DNA of 64,000 bases from Bacteroides acidifaciens (lineage in GTDB: Bacteria; Bacteroidota; Bacteroidia; Bacteroidales; Bacteroidaceae), in the NCBI RefSeq assembly GCF_903181435.1, contig NZ_CAEUHO010000001.1, positions 1 through 64,000 on the forward strand, given 5' to 3'. The notes under the pieces are model-generated. The model was not told the DNA's origin, made no database searches, and saw only the letters and a list, made by a program, of their open reading frames with translations. Numbering within the stretch: position 1 is the first letter of the stretch; every line of letters begins with the position of its first letter. Shown here one piece after another: positions 7,526 through 17,253 of this stretch. The translations under genes and the position numbers were made by a program.

Positions 7526-8626
7526 ATGAGCAACTATTCGTTACAGAGTTATAAAGGAATGGCGACACGGCATACCTGCCCGAATTGTGGCGACAGACAC
7601 TCTTTTGCCTATTATGTGAATGAACAGGACACGCCCCTGCATCCATCGGTCGGCAGGTGTAACCATGAAAGCAGCTGTGGGTATCACTATACCCCCAAGC
7701 AGTATTTCCACGACCATCCCGAATGTCGTGCTGCTAACGATTTCTCTTTTGACAGGCAAAGAGTGGAACAAAAAACTAAGCAGCCATCGCAGCCGACATC
7801 GGTATGTTATATTCCAATCCACTATGTAGAAAAGTCGCAAAGCGTTCATAGTAACTTCTTCCGTTTCCTCTCCAAGCTCCTCATTGCCTATTATGGCAGC
7901 AAGGCAAAAGAGGTGTTAAACCGATTGTTAGAGGAATACCGCTTGGGAGCTACCCATGACGGGGCTGTCATCTTCTGGCAGATAGACCGCAATGACAAGG
8001 TGCGCACAGGCAAGGTGATGCAGTACAATCCCGAAGACGGACATCGTATCAAGGGAGGACAGACATCGGCAGTGAACTGGATACACAGCATACTGAAAAA
8101 GCAACAGGTATTGCCGGAGGAGTGGCAGTTGTCCCAATGCCTCTTCGGGGAACATCTGCTGAGAGACAATCCCGACAAGGTGGTGATCTTGGTGGAATCT
8201 GAAAAGAGTGCCGTTATCGGCTCGGCTATCTTTCCCGGCTATGTATGGCTGGCGACAGGCGGCAAGAGCCAGATGAAAGAGGAAAAACTACGTGTGCTGA
8301 GTGGACGAACCGTCCTCCTCTTTCCCGATGCGGACGGATATACCGAGTGGAAACAGCGTGCCGGAAGTATGACCTTTTGTAAAGTGATTGTGTCTGACAT
8401 CATAGAAAAGAACGCCACACCGGAACAGAAAGCTGCCCATATCGACATTGCTGACTGGATTATTTATCAGATAAAGGAAGGCAGACTAATGTGTACAGCC
8501 AACCATTTGGTCGAAGCGGAAAGAATCCTCCAACGGATGATAGAGAAGAATCCCGTCCTGCAAAAGCTGATAGATGATTTCGACCTTGTGCTGGTAGGCG
8601 CAAGTCCAATCGAAAGCAGTGATTGA
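7526..8626 (+). CDS. Primase-like protein with zinc finger and TOPRIM-type core
   Basis: 366 residues. The N-terminus has a zinc-finger cysteine set (C18-x-x-C21 ... C45 ... C51), as in CHC2-type primases. The middle region has VVILVESEKSA (about residue 220) and VLLFPDADGYTEW (about 265), which match the conserved Glu and Asp-x-Asp motifs of a TOPRIM fold. This is the DUF6371-type protein of Bacteroides mobile elements. Such primases start DNA synthesis on single strands. A strong ribosome-binding-type sequence AAAGGAGG is at 7512-7519. It is the third gene of the HTH-ATPase-primase set and stands directly before the oriT-like region and relaxase. Confidence 0.7.
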   Translation: MSNYSLQSYKGMATRHTCPNCGDRHSFAYYVNEQDTPLHPSVGRCNHESSCGYHYTPKQYFHDHPECRAANDFSFDRQRVEQKTKQPSQPTSVCYIPIHYVEKSQSVHSNFFRFLSKLLIAYYGSKAKEVLNRLLEEYRLGATHDGAVIFWQIDRNDKVRTGKVMQYNPEDGHRIKGGQTSAVNWIHSILKKQQVLPEEWQLSQCLFGEHLLRDNPDKVVILVESEKSAVIGSAIFPGYVWLATGGKSQMKEEKLRVLSGRTVLLFPDADGYTEWKQRAGSMTFCKVIVSDIIEKNATPEQKAAHIDIADWIIYQIKEGRLMCTANHLVEAERILQRMIEKNPVLQKLIDDFDLVLVGASPIESSD

Positions 8627-8675
8627 AACCCTCCCTGACGGCAGGAGAGCGGAAGCCGTAGGCTGTGCGGAAAGA

Positions 8676-8880
8676 CAAGGGCTTGCCCTTGATATAGCCC
8701 ACTATAACTACACGCTCCGCTTTCGTAGTTGTGGGCTCTCCCGAGGGGCTGGGCTTTGCCCCGTCCCACTTAGGACTTTGCCCTAAGAACCCACTCAGGG
8801 CGTTTCTCCCCTGAGAACCCCGAGCAAAGAGTGACCCTCTCTTTGTAATCTCCGCTTATGGGTTACCCCCCTAAGAACCC
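8676..8880. other. Candidate origin of transfer (oriT): six hairpins and three repeats
   Basis: The non-coding stretch between primase and relaxase holds a series of small hairpins: CAAGGGC/GCCCTTG (8676-8691), AACTAC/GTAGTT (8706-8730), GGGGC/GCCCC (8745-8762), CTTAGG/CCTAAG (8769-8787), CTCAGGG/CCCTGAG (8794-8815) and CAAAGAG/CTCTTTG (8825-8845). The sequence CCyrAGAACCC occurs three times (8782-8792, 8810-8820, 8870-8880), twice as the right arm of a hairpin. MobV-type relaxases nick near hairpins upstream of their own gene, which matches this position 66 bases before the mob start. The nick site cannot be named. Confidence 0.6.
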
Positions 8881-8946
8881 TGTGCGGTTATGAGCGGACA
8901 TCAGCTAACAACTTTAGTCAGACAACCAGAATCAAAATTTAAGAAT

Positions 8947-10413
8947 ATGGCAACAAAATCAAGCATACATATCAAGCCCTGCAGAGTCACATCAAGTGGG
9001 GCTCATAACCGGAGAACTGCCGAATATATGCGCAATATCGGCAAGTCTCAAATCTACATCGTACCCGAACTGACTGCCGGTAACGAGCAGTGGATAAACC
9101 CGGGCTTCGGCAATCCCGACCTGCAGGCGCACTATGACTACATCAAGCGGATGGTCAAGGAAAAGACAGGACGTGCGATGCAGGAGAAGGAACGTGAACG
9201 AAAAGGCAAGAACGGGAAAATCACCAAGGTGGCTGGATGCTCGCCAATCCGTGAGGGCGTGTTGCTCATCAGACCGGACACGACACTGGCAGATGTGTGC
9301 AAGTTTGGCGAGGAGTGCCAGAGACGCTGGGGCATCACTCCTCTCCAGATCTTCCTGCACAAGGACGAGGGACACTGGCTGAACGGTCAGCCGGAAGCGG
9401 AAGACAGGGAGAGTTTCAAAGTCGGCGAAAGATGGTTCAAGCCGAATTACCATGCCCATATCGTTTTTGACTGGATGAACCATGACACAGGCAAGAGCCG
9501 CAAGCTCAATGACGAGGATATGACAGAAATGCAGAATCTGGCATCCGACATACTCCTGATGGAGCGTGGGCAGTCAAAGGCTGTTACAGGCAAGGAACAT
9601 CAGGAACGTAACGACTTTATCATTGGGAAGCAGAAGGAGGAAATGAAGCGGCTTGATGCCACGAGGCAATACTGGGAACATCAGCTGGAAATGGCGAACA
9701 AAAAGATGCAGGAAACGGAAAGCATTACCAACGCCCTTATCGAAAAGGCAAATGAAAAGGAACGGCAGAGTGAAGACCTTGATAGGGCTATCAGCGAGAA
9801 ACGCTCCAGACTGAACAAGGAAAAAGGAAGCGAGCTTCTGAACGCCGCTGTCGGTTGGGCTACCGGGAAATCGAAAGCCCTGAAAAATGAAATAGAGGAT
9901 TTGCGCTGTGAGATTTCCACGCACGAGGAAACCATCGAACGGTTACAGGATAAAATCCAGACCATACAGAACGACCACAGCCGTGAGCTGATGCAACTGG
10001 ATGCCAAACACCGATCCGAACTGAACCGCAAGGAAACGGAACATGCACAGGAAACTACGAGACTCAAGAACCGGATTGCATGGCAAAGCCATATTATCGG
10101 CTGCCTCAGTTTCCTGCTGCTAAAAACAAGCGACATCTTCCGCAAGGCGGTACACAGTATCATCCGTTTTGCCCGTGATTATTACAAGTCCCGTTTTGAC
10201 ACGGAACAGGTATCTGACATCAAGAACGCCCTTAACCTGTTCGGGGATGACAGACAATCACATCAGGCGGCAGGGGATTTCCTGTACTTCACTGCCAGGC
10301 AAAAGGGTGAATTTGACAACCGGGAGCAAATCAAAGCCAGACGGGAGGTTGACAATGTGGTGGAAGGGAATTATGACCAGCAGCAGAAAAGAGGTTTTTC
10401 GATGAAAAGATAA
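8947..10413 (+). CDS. MobV (Pre/Mob) family relaxase
   Basis: 488 residues from the ATG at 8947 (MATKSSIHIKP). The frame opens 19 codons earlier in the oriT region, but the family's N-terminus starts here. The relaxase domain covers about residues 1-210. It has FLHKDEGHW (H138, D140, E141) and NYHAHIVFDW (H169, H171), the metal-binding histidine motif. A long coiled coil follows (about 225-395), then a short hydrophobic segment and a charged tail. The protein nicks oriT and pilots the strand through a conjugation channel supplied by another element, since no mating-pair genes belong to this one. It is intact. Confidence 0.85.
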   Translation: MATKSSIHIKPCRVTSSGAHNRRTAEYMRNIGKSQIYIVPELTAGNEQWINPGFGNPDLQAHYDYIKRMVKEKTGRAMQEKERERKGKNGKITKVAGCSPIREGVLLIRPDTTLADVCKFGEECQRRWGITPLQIFLHKDEGHWLNGQPEAEDRESFKVGERWFKPNYHAHIVFDWMNHDTGKSRKLNDEDMTEMQNLASDILLMERGQSKAVTGKEHQERNDFIIGKQKEEMKRLDATRQYWEHQLEMANKKMQETESITNALIEKANEKERQSEDLDRAISEKRSRLNKEKGSELLNAAVGWATGKSKALKNEIEDLRCEISTHEETIERLQDKIQTIQNDHSRELMQLDAKHRSELNRKETEHAQETTRLKNRIAWQSHIIGCLSFLLLKTSDIFRKAVHSIIRFARDYYKSRFDTEQVSDIKNALNLFGDDRQSHQAAGDFLYFTARQKGEFDNREQIKARREVDNVVEGNYDQQQKRGFSMKR

Positions 10414-10466
10414 TACCTTTATCTTATAATCCTCGCTTCAGGAGTAACGATAGAAATCAGTGCAGG

Positions 10467-11234
10467 TTATTTGAATAGCAAATTAAATAATCCGCCACCG
10501 ATATCAATACCCAATTTGTTGCCTTTATACTGAAAATACGGAGCTACTATCGGAAGCGTTTTCGTTTTATGCAACGGAAAATCGGTATGGCTTCTGACGC
10601 CGAAATCCATCCCCCAGTTGGGAATGATGTCATAGGAAACGAATCCCCCGTAATTCGAGGAACTGAAAGGAGAAGAAAGAATGAAGGAGTATGAGGCAAA
10701 TGTGTTTAGACGAATTTTCTCGTTGACGGGATATGTCAACAGCCCGGACAATCCCAATAGCTGACTCTCGCGTCTGGGGACACTCCATTTTACGGTATAT
10801 GCCTGCAAGTTGAATGACCAGCAACCGGGAGAATACACATATCCGATACCTGCATAGTTCATTGTTCCCAAGCCGATGAAGTTTTCCTGCCTGCCTATGC
10901 CGTAAAAATAGCCGGAAGGATAGCTTTTAATGATACCGGAGGTAGAATATTCCCCCTCATGCAAAGGCGATTTGTCGGTAGGGAATGTCGGATTATAAGG
11001 GTTCTGCATGTCAAATGTTATCCGGGACGGGCAACTGCCGGAAGAAAGATCAACCACTTTCCGTATATCCAAAGGCTTTGGGGTAATGCTTCTTTCGTTA
11101 TGAGGCGAAGTATTTCCTTCCTGAACGGAAACCTTGACGGTGTCACGCGACACTTGAATTTCCTGACCGTAAGAAGCGGCTTTATTAAGAAAAAGGGAAA
11201 TCACAATAAAACAAGTAAATACTTTCCTGCTCAT
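10467..11234 (-). CDS. Exported protein, probable outer-membrane component, unknown family
   Basis: 255 residues with an N-terminal signal peptide (VFTCFIVISLFLNKAAS, cleavage near residue 23). The mature part is rich in Gly and aromatic residues with alternating polar/hydrophobic strands (for example GYFYGIGRQENFIGLG), and it ends in a Phe-containing segment (GGGLFNLLFK). This suggests a small beta-barrel or surface beta-protein. It is the last gene of the leftward ECF-sigma operon, 89 bp after the DUF4848-like lipoprotein. I do not recognise the family. Position suggests it serves the same envelope uptake or sensing system. Confidence 0.55.
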   Translation of the reverse strand: MSRKVFTCFIVISLFLNKAASYGQEIQVSRDTVKVSVQEGNTSPHNERSITPKPLDIRKVVDLSSGSCPSRITFDMQNPYNPTFPTDKSPLHEGEYSTSGIIKSYPSGYFYGIGRQENFIGLGTMNYAGIGYVYSPGCWSFNLQAYTVKWSVPRRESQLLGLSGLLTYPVNEKIRLNTFASYSFILSSPFSSSNYGGFVSYDIIPNWGMDFGVRSHTDFPLHKTKTLPIVAPYFQYKGNKLGIDIGGGLFNLLFK

Positions 11235-11323
11235 AAAATGATAATTTTAATATTCGGGACGAACATTTGGCTATATCAGAGATTCGTCCCGAATGATTGG
11301 TGAATAATCCGGTTCAATAAGGA

Positions 11324-12166
11324 TTACAATTGCACGGTCATTATTCCGCAGTTTTCTTCACCGGTACCGCGAGTCCACATATACAATTTCGCTCCATTTG
11401 GGAAAGGATTGCCCAAAATCATAATGTCATGACCGCTTTTCACTTCTTTACCAAATTGTACAGGGCCGTTAGGCGTGTATTTCCAATAGTACGCGGTCGT
11501 ATATTCCACCCAACCCCATAAAACTTTCTTAGACGCATTTACACGGATAGCCTGCTGGCTTCCTCGTACACCAATCTGTGCGGTGAACTTTCTTTTCTTC
11601 GTTTTAACATGAACCCTGTTTATGCCATTTTCAATTGTTACACCCAACGGAACAGGATAAAGTAAAGAAAGTTCTTTCTTATATCCATCATAATTTTCAA
11701 ACTCCCTCAAATTCTTTCTCTCACCGGCGATACATACGAATCCTTCTGGATTCAATGTGATTGCTTTGCTAACATTCAATACAGGCATATATATCGACAA
11801 ATCGGTACTATCCTTTTCGTTAAATATAAAATCGGTCTGGTAAGCAGCCTTAACGGATTCATATTCCTCTTTGCATGTTGCATTTAATATTTTTTCCAAA
11901 GCTTCACTGTGTACTCTATACATGGAGGTGAATCCTTCCTGACTAGATTCCCATTGCAGAAGCTCCTCATCAGTTAACATACTCAAGGAATCAATTAAGG
12001 CATTGTATTCTTCCTCACTGGAAAAGGAAAGAATGTTTTCGTGCAAACTCCTGGATGTAGGAAAAGAATGTTTTTCCTCGTTCATCGGATTGTTAATTAT
12101 ATCATCAGAGCTGCATGATGATAAGACTGTCATTGCCAAAGCAAGACTAAAAAGCGTTTGTTTCAT
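11324..12166 (-). CDS. Lipoprotein, DUF4848-like
   Basis: 280 residues from the ATG at 12166 (MKQTLFSLALAMTVLSSCSS). The upstream codons are not a signal sequence and are rejected. The lipobox LSSC places it on the outer membrane. After a Glu/Ser-rich region (ILSFSSEEEYNALIDSLSML, about residues 50-70) comes a beta-rich C-terminal half. This layout resembles the Bacteroides DUF4848 family, whose function is unknown. The stop is followed by 89 bp before the next gene. Assignment to the DUF is by overall resemblance. Confidence 0.55.
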   Translation of the reverse strand: MKQTLFSLALAMTVLSSCSSDDIINNPMNEEKHSFPTSRSLHENILSFSSEEEYNALIDSLSMLTDEELLQWESSQEGFTSMYRVHSEALEKILNATCKEEYESVKAAYQTDFIFNEKDSTDLSIYMPVLNVSKAITLNPEGFVCIAGERKNLREFENYDGYKKELSLLYPVPLGVTIENGINRVHVKTKKRKFTAQIGVRGSQQAIRVNASKKVLWGWVEYTTAYYWKYTPNGPVQFGKEVKSGHDIMILGNPFPNGAKLYMWTRGTGEENCGIMTVQL

Positions 12167-12191
12167 ACTTGAAAAACTTAATGATTGATTA

Positions 12192-12821
12192 TTATTTAAA
12201 CATGGGCACATACAATGACATGCCGAACTCTTTATTATTCTTTGTGTTGGAAGCAAATGCATTGTCATACAATGGCTTGAAACCATGCTTGTAAGAAGCG
12301 GATAATTTCATGCCGTTATTAAACTCATAGCCCAAGGTGAGAACAACCGGAAAGTCGAAAACCTGCCCTTTCAGGTTTTCCTTCAATTTATTGGTTTTGA
12401 AATAACCGGTTGGTTCAATGCCAATACCGGCATACAGTCCGGAACAGATGCGGTAATTGATTGCGCCGTTCAAGGCAAGTCCCCATATCCATGCTTTATC
12501 AGACCACGGAACAACGTCGTTTCCATTCAAATCAAAAGACTCTGCTTTTCCCTGAACAACTTTTCCCAATATGGAAGCATCCATCCAGAAGCGATTGGAA
12601 AGTTTGAAGCCAAACTGGTAACCAAAATTGAAGCCTATTCCTGGTGTCCATCGGGTTTCGGGATAGATAGTTCCATTCGCTGTTCCCGTACTCAAGTAGT
12701 AAGAATACCCCGAATATTTTCCCAAATGTTCGTCCGTCACACTGATAATAACGCCAGATTTTTGTGCAAAGCATCCTATTTCTGTTACCAAGAATAGCAT
12801 AGATAAAATTGTCTTTTTCAT
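12192..12821 (-). CDS. Outer-membrane beta-barrel protein
   Basis: 209 residues with signal peptide (MKKTILSMLFLVTEIGCFAQ). Repeating amphipathic strands with aromatic girdle residues follow (FNFGYQFGFKLSNRFWMDAS, INYRICSGLYAGIGIEP, LTLGYEFNNGMKLSASY), ending in a C-terminal Phe-Lys. This is the pattern of small 8-stranded OMP_b-brl barrels. It lies 20 bp after the DUF4249 gene and 25 bp before the lipoprotein, so it is in the operon. Role unknown; it could be a structural or ligand-binding partner of the TonB receptor. Confidence 0.65.
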   Translation of the reverse strand: MKKTILSMLFLVTEIGCFAQKSGVIISVTDEHLGKYSGYSYYLSTGTANGTIYPETRWTPGIGFNFGYQFGFKLSNRFWMDASILGKVVQGKAESFDLNGNDVVPWSDKAWIWGLALNGAINYRICSGLYAGIGIEPTGYFKTNKLKENLKGQVFDFPVVLTLGYEFNNGMKLSASYKHGFKPLYDNAFASNTKNNKEFGMSLYVPMFK

Positions 12822-12841
12822 TTTCTTTATTATTTAGTTTT

Positions 12842-13813
12842 CTATAAATTGTCTATCCATTCCGTCTGAAACATCCTGCATCCTCCCACAACGCCTATCC
12901 CGTTCGAAACGTTGGTATAAGTGGAACGTATAGGAGCCAGTTCAGAGTTTCCAAGTCCATTTTTTTTCTGCTCGTTCACTGATTTCAGATACCTGTAAAA
13001 CTCTTCCGAAAGGCTGTACAGATAAATCCTGTATTTCACTTTGTGTTTGATATGCTCGATTCCGTCAGGAGTTATAAAATCGTCTTCATAGTCTGTCTCA
13101 TAATGGGTATTCAGACGAATCGTGTAGCTTTTCCCTTGAATTTTCGTATCGTCCCAGTAATACAAATTCCGGTAGAACCCGTTTTCAATCATCAGGATAT
13201 CGTCTAACCCGGAAGATGTATTCAGCAGAGGTTCGTCGTCCAAGTTCAACGCGAGGGTACTGCTTTCTTCCGAATACTTGCCATCGTTCCAGAACAGTTG
13301 TTTACGCTCCACCTTCAACGCATAATAGTCTTTTGTCAGCGCATTGTCTGTAAAGCCTATCCGAAACTGAAGCAGGTTCGGTTCACCGTCTTTGAGAGCC
13401 AATTTGATTGATGTCAAAGGGAATCGGGACGGGACAACCGTAGCGGATGAAACCGCTTTCATTCTTTCTGCCGCTGCGGTTATGTTGACCTTGTCGCCAT
13501 CTTCATACGCCTTTACCGCGTAATAGCTTTGGGCGGGGACTCCCGGTATGGAATCGTCCGTCCATGCAAGGGGTACCGCTTCACCGTTTACGGACAGGTG
13601 GACGTCCGCTCCCTTCAGTCCCCGGACGAGCTCGCCTTTCTGACTGACGGGAAGGCTGCGTGAAAGGTGGACTACCGTTGTGTCGCCGCTTCCCGGATAG
13701 CTGTATAGCACCAGTTTGGGGGAAGCGCCCACATCGTCCAGTTCAAAATGATAGGTACAGGACGAAAGTAAGCCGATATACACGGGCAGTAATATATGAT
13801 ATAAATGTTTCAT
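12842..13813 (-). CDS. DUF4249 lipoprotein partner of the TonB receptor
   Basis: 323 residues from the ATG at 13813 (MKHLYHILLPVYIGLLSSC). The longer frame overlaps the receptor gene and lacks a signal, so it is rejected. The lipobox LLSSC is followed by beta-sandwich sequence typical of DUF4249: a first strand with PKLVLYSYPGSGDTTVVHLS, an early domain on 'ADVHLSVNGE' and a C-terminal segment containing GVVGGC. DUF4249 genes regularly follow STN-type TonB receptors in Bacteroidota and are thought to be surface ligand-capture lipoproteins, in the place SusD takes in Sus systems. It starts 4 bp after the receptor stop. Confidence 0.75.
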   Translation of the reverse strand: MKHLYHILLPVYIGLLSSCTYHFELDDVGASPKLVLYSYPGSGDTTVVHLSRSLPVSQKGELVRGLKGADVHLSVNGEAVPLAWTDDSIPGVPAQSYYAVKAYEDGDKVNITAAAERMKAVSSATVVPSRFPLTSIKLALKDGEPNLLQFRIGFTDNALTKDYYALKVERKQLFWNDGKYSEESSTLALNLDDEPLLNTSSGLDDILMIENGFYRNLYYWDDTKIQGKSYTIRLNTHYETDYEDDFITPDGIEHIKHKVKYRIYLYSLSEEFYRYLKSVNEQKKNGLGNSELAPIRSTYTNVSNGIGVVGGCRMFQTEWIDNL

Positions 13814-13817
13814 GCAC

Positions 13818-16382
13818 TTAAAATTTGAGGGTATAACTAAACGAGGGTATAATCGGGAAAATGCCAAATCCCTTACCCCTGAAACCGCCGTCGGGCAGAC
13901 GCTCTATCCGGGTATAAAACGCATTCATACGGCAATAGGCGTTATAGATGCTGACGTTCCAGATACGCTCGAATCCCCTTTTGGTAGTACGCCGGAAATT
14001 GACACCCAAATCGAGCCGATGATATGCCGGGAGCGTGATGTTGTTCGGCTTCTCATAAACCAGTTCTGGTTCGCCTGAATCCGGCACACCCGGGAAAGAC
14101 GGTCCGTTTACATACTGTGTAGGGATGGTGGCACGGTCACCGCTGCGGTAAACCCATGCAGCGTAGGCATCTATGCGGTCATTGAACTTATGCCGGAAAG
14201 CGATGTTCAGTTTATGCCGATTGTCGAACTTGGCTGCATACCAGCCGGGATAAAAATCAGTAAACTTTTGCAAGCTCCATGAAAGCGTATATCCAGCTTC
14301 AATCACATTGTAACGATCTTTGTATGCCAGCGACCATTCCACACCGTAAGACTTCCCTTTGCCGGTTTTGACCAAATTATCCCAGTTCTCAGCGGGAAGC
14401 ATCAGACTGTTCCCCCCATCGTATTCCAGCAATTGGCTTGTAGTACGGTAATACCCTTCCACATTCAAACGGATATGCCTGGGTAATTCCGTATAGATTC
14501 CGGCTGCCACTTGCCTTGAGCGCATGGGACGGACTCTGCGTGTGGAAGGTACCCAACTGTCTGTTGGCAAATTCAGATAAGTGTTTGACAATTGGTGTGC
14601 AAACTGGCTCATTTCCGTATAAGACACTTTCACCGTGGCTCTTTCCGAGCATTGGTAACTAATGGCCAACCTTGGTTCCAAAGAATGATACACCTTTTCA
14701 TCTGTCTGGTAAAGGGTGTAATGCAGTCCCGTATTTAATCTCGCCTTAGCCGACAGCCGCATTTCATCTTCCGCATAAAACGCGACCTCGTTTCCCTTAT
14801 AGCTACTTGCGCTTGCTGACGATAAGGTATCCCTGTCCGTCTGGTTTCTGGAAACAGTGCTTTGCGGATGATATATGTGATGCAGATAATTGCTGCCAAA
14901 ACGTATATGATGATTGATGCCAGGACGATAGTCGAATTCCATGCGGTATCCCATGTCGTCAATGGTGGAATGGTTGGAGCGCTCCATCTCCGTCATGGAA
15001 GTTTGTTCCCTGTCGAAAAAAAAACGGCTACCTTCCACATAATCATACTTGGAGATATTGTGTGAATAGACACCGGTGAAACTTCCGGACAATTTCGGGG
15101 TGATTTGACTATTCCACGTCAGAGCCGTAGTCAAGTTGCCCCATTTGGCCTTGAAATCGGAGTCGTAATGCTCCCCATCATCGAATACCTGCCGTGCTTT
15201 TGCCTTCAGCAGGTCATTCCCTGAAAACACGCTAAGCGACAGTTTATTATTGCTCGAAAAACGGTGGGTAATTTTCCCATTGATGTCGTGAAAGGCATAG
15301 CGTACCTTCTTTTTGTCATCGGGATTAGAGCGGTTGAGCAGGAAGAATACCGGGGATGTAATCAAATCCGCCCAGCTTCTTCGCATGGCTATATTGAACG
15401 AAGTTTTGTCTTTTATGATGGGGCCTTCAAACTGTATTCTGCCATCGAGCAACCCCAAAGAGAAAGTTCCGTGAAACTCCTTCGTATTCCCTTCTTTCGT
15501 GCGTACATCCACTACAGAAGAAAGTCTGCCGCCGTAACGTGCCGGGAAACCGCTTTTATAGAAATCCACGTTTTTGATAATGTCCGTATTGAAAGCGGAA
15601 AACAGCCCGCCCAAATGATTGACCTGGTAAAGCGGTGTTCCATCCAGCAGAAAAAGGTTCTCATCATTCTTACCCCCATGTACATACATACCGGAAAGTA
15701 GCTCCATTCCGGAAGCCACACCGGGAAGGCTCTGTAGAGTCTTGACCAAGTCCGGTGAACTAAGTAGCGAAAACTCCGTATTCAACTGTTCTGTAGTCAA
15801 AGACACTTTGCCGGTCTGTGTCGTGCGTAAGGGAGCGTTCATGTCTGCAACCACTACCACCTCTTTCAGCGAGGTACTGCTTTCTTTCAAATAGATAACA
15901 CCCTTATAATTGGAACTCAAATCCACCTCCTTCACCACATCTTGATAACCTATATAAGAAAAACGAAATTTGTGTTTCCCTTCCGGCAGCGTAATGCTGA
16001 AAAAACCATGCTCATTACTCAGCGTGCCTTTCAGCGTATTCAGATCAAGGACTGTCACATTGATGAGCGTTTCACCGCTGTTTTCACACACATATCCGGA
16101 AAAGGTATAGTGGTCGGGACGAAACAACAAGACATATTCGTTGCGGATTTCCCATTTTATACCGGTACCGTCAAAAATCCTTTTCAAGTTTTCCTGCAAA
16201 GAATTTCCGGTCAGAGGCAAGGCTTGAGGTTTGGCAGTCACCAGCGATGAGTCATACACAAAAGTTACACCATACATCCCCTGCATCAGGTCGATAGCTT
16301 TTTTCATTTCCGTCATATCCTGTTGTTGAGCTTTGATACTCATACATACATAGAACAGCAATAGGGTCAGTACAATTCTCAT
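13818..16382 (-). CDS. TonB-dependent receptor with STN signalling domain
   Basis: 854 residues with signal peptide (about 1-18). Domains in order: STN (secretin/TonB short N-terminus, about 20-90, TFVYDSSLVTAKPQALPLTG), carboxypeptidase-regulatory-like beta-sandwich (about 93-175), plug (about 205-300, LQSLPGVASGMELLSGMYV, FYKSGFPARYGGRLSSVVDV) and a 22-stranded barrel ending in SFSYTLKF. It imports a ligand across the outer membrane using TonB energy. The STN domain lets ligand binding be signalled to the FecR anti-sigma factor encoded just before it. Its start overlaps the anti-sigma stop by 4 bp. The partner is DUF4249 rather than SusD, so the substrate may be a peptide, metal chelate or small glycan; not resolved. 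Confidence 0.85.
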   Translation of the reverse strand: MRIVLTLLLFYVCMSIKAQQQDMTEMKKAIDLMQGMYGVTFVYDSSLVTAKPQALPLTGNSLQENLKRIFDGTGIKWEIRNEYVLLFRPDHYTFSGYVCENSGETLINVTVLDLNTLKGTLSNEHGFFSITLPEGKHKFRFSYIGYQDVVKEVDLSSNYKGVIYLKESSTSLKEVVVVADMNAPLRTTQTGKVSLTTEQLNTEFSLLSSPDLVKTLQSLPGVASGMELLSGMYVHGGKNDENLFLLDGTPLYQVNHLGGLFSAFNTDIIKNVDFYKSGFPARYGGRLSSVVDVRTKEGNTKEFHGTFSLGLLDGRIQFEGPIIKDKTSFNIAMRRSWADLITSPVFFLLNRSNPDDKKKVRYAFHDINGKITHRFSSNNKLSLSVFSGNDLLKAKARQVFDDGEHYDSDFKAKWGNLTTALTWNSQITPKLSGSFTGVYSHNISKYDYVEGSRFFFDREQTSMTEMERSNHSTIDDMGYRMEFDYRPGINHHIRFGSNYLHHIYHPQSTVSRNQTDRDTLSSASASSYKGNEVAFYAEDEMRLSAKARLNTGLHYTLYQTDEKVYHSLEPRLAISYQCSERATVKVSYTEMSQFAHQLSNTYLNLPTDSWVPSTRRVRPMRSRQVAAGIYTELPRHIRLNVEGYYRTTSQLLEYDGGNSLMLPAENWDNLVKTGKGKSYGVEWSLAYKDRYNVIEAGYTLSWSLQKFTDFYPGWYAAKFDNRHKLNIAFRHKFNDRIDAYAAWVYRSGDRATIPTQYVNGPSFPGVPDSGEPELVYEKPNNITLPAYHRLDLGVNFRRTTKRGFERIWNVSIYNAYCRMNAFYTRIERLPDGGFRGKGFGIFPIIPSFSYTLKF

Positions 16383-17182
16383 TGTTTCTTCTTTTCAATT
16401 TTTACATTCAACACTTTTTCTATAATCTCAATAATCTCATCCAGATTTTTGTCCTTAAAGCTGGCAGTCAGCCGCCTGTCTGTCTTATTGGCAACCAATT
16501 TCACTTTGTAGAACCTTGACAATTCTTCAAGCACTTTAGGAAGAGGAGCATTGTCAAAAATGAAACTACCCGTTTTTCCTTCTTTGATTATCTGTATATC
16601 TTTTCGTTCTTCCGTCACTTCCGCTACCATGCCTCCGGTCAGAATCACAGCGTCCGGTTGCCCGATAGCCGACAATTGCACCTTTCCCGACGCGACTTGC
16701 ACAATAGCTGTGCCTGCACGGCTCTCATCAACGGTAAAGACAGTACCCAATACTCTAACTTTGGAAAGTTTTCCTTCCACCGTAAACGGACGGTCATTAT
16801 TATGTTTGACAGAAAATGAGACCTTTCCTTCCATATGCACCCTACGAATGGAACTTCGGTAATCTTTCTCATGGAAACGGACGGAGGAATGCGGAAACAG
16901 GGTTATGAAAGAACTATCCGGAAGCACATAATCCACGGGGTGCGAGTATGCCGTTACCTCCTTCCATACTCCGTTTTCTCGGAAACGGGGATAAATAAAA
17001 ACTACGGCCAGAATGGCTGCCACCATACCTGGAAGCATCCACCAAAGACGGAAGGATTTCCGTCTCTGTTCCGTTATCTGATATTTCTCTTTGAAAGCCT
17101 TCAATGCTTTTTGCGTATCCAGCTTGTTCTTCTGATAGTGGCGCAAGACAAAATGAAGGCATTTTTCATCCGTGGTTCTCAT
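16379..17182 (-). CDS. FecR-family anti-sigma factor
   Basis: 267 residues. A cytoplasmic N-terminal region (about 1-45) would bind the sigma factor. One membrane helix follows (about 46-66, WWMLPGMVAAILAVVFIY). The periplasmic FecR domain (about 75-175) contains HPVDYVLPDSSFITLFPHSS and FTVEGKLSKVRVLGTVF. The C-terminal DUF4974/STN-like domain (about 190-267) contains LPKVLEELSRFYKVKLV. It holds the ECF sigma factor inactive until the TonB receptor's STN domain signals ligand. It overlaps the receptor by 4 bp and follows the sigma gene after 71 bp. Confidence 0.85.
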   Translation of the reverse strand: MRTTDEKCLHFVLRHYQKNKLDTQKALKAFKEKYQITEQRRKSFRLWWMLPGMVAAILAVVFIYPRFRENGVWKEVTAYSHPVDYVLPDSSFITLFPHSSVRFHEKDYRSSIRRVHMEGKVSFSVKHNNDRPFTVEGKLSKVRVLGTVFTVDESRAGTAIVQVASGKVQLSAIGQPDAVILTGGMVAEVTEERKDIQIIKEGKTGSFIFDNAPLPKVLEELSRFYKVKLVANKTDRRLTASFKDKNLDEIIEIIEKVLNVKIEKKKQ

Positions 17183-17253
17183 ACTCTTTTATTTTGGTTT
17201 TCGTATTAATGACTGGGATTACAGACAAATTCACTATGCGGAATTTGTGAATA

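Noticed and set aside
7241..7533. Minus-strand Pro/Leu-rich frames opposite the GGGACA cluster
   Set aside because: They are shadows of the repeats and of the ATPase gene on the plus strand.
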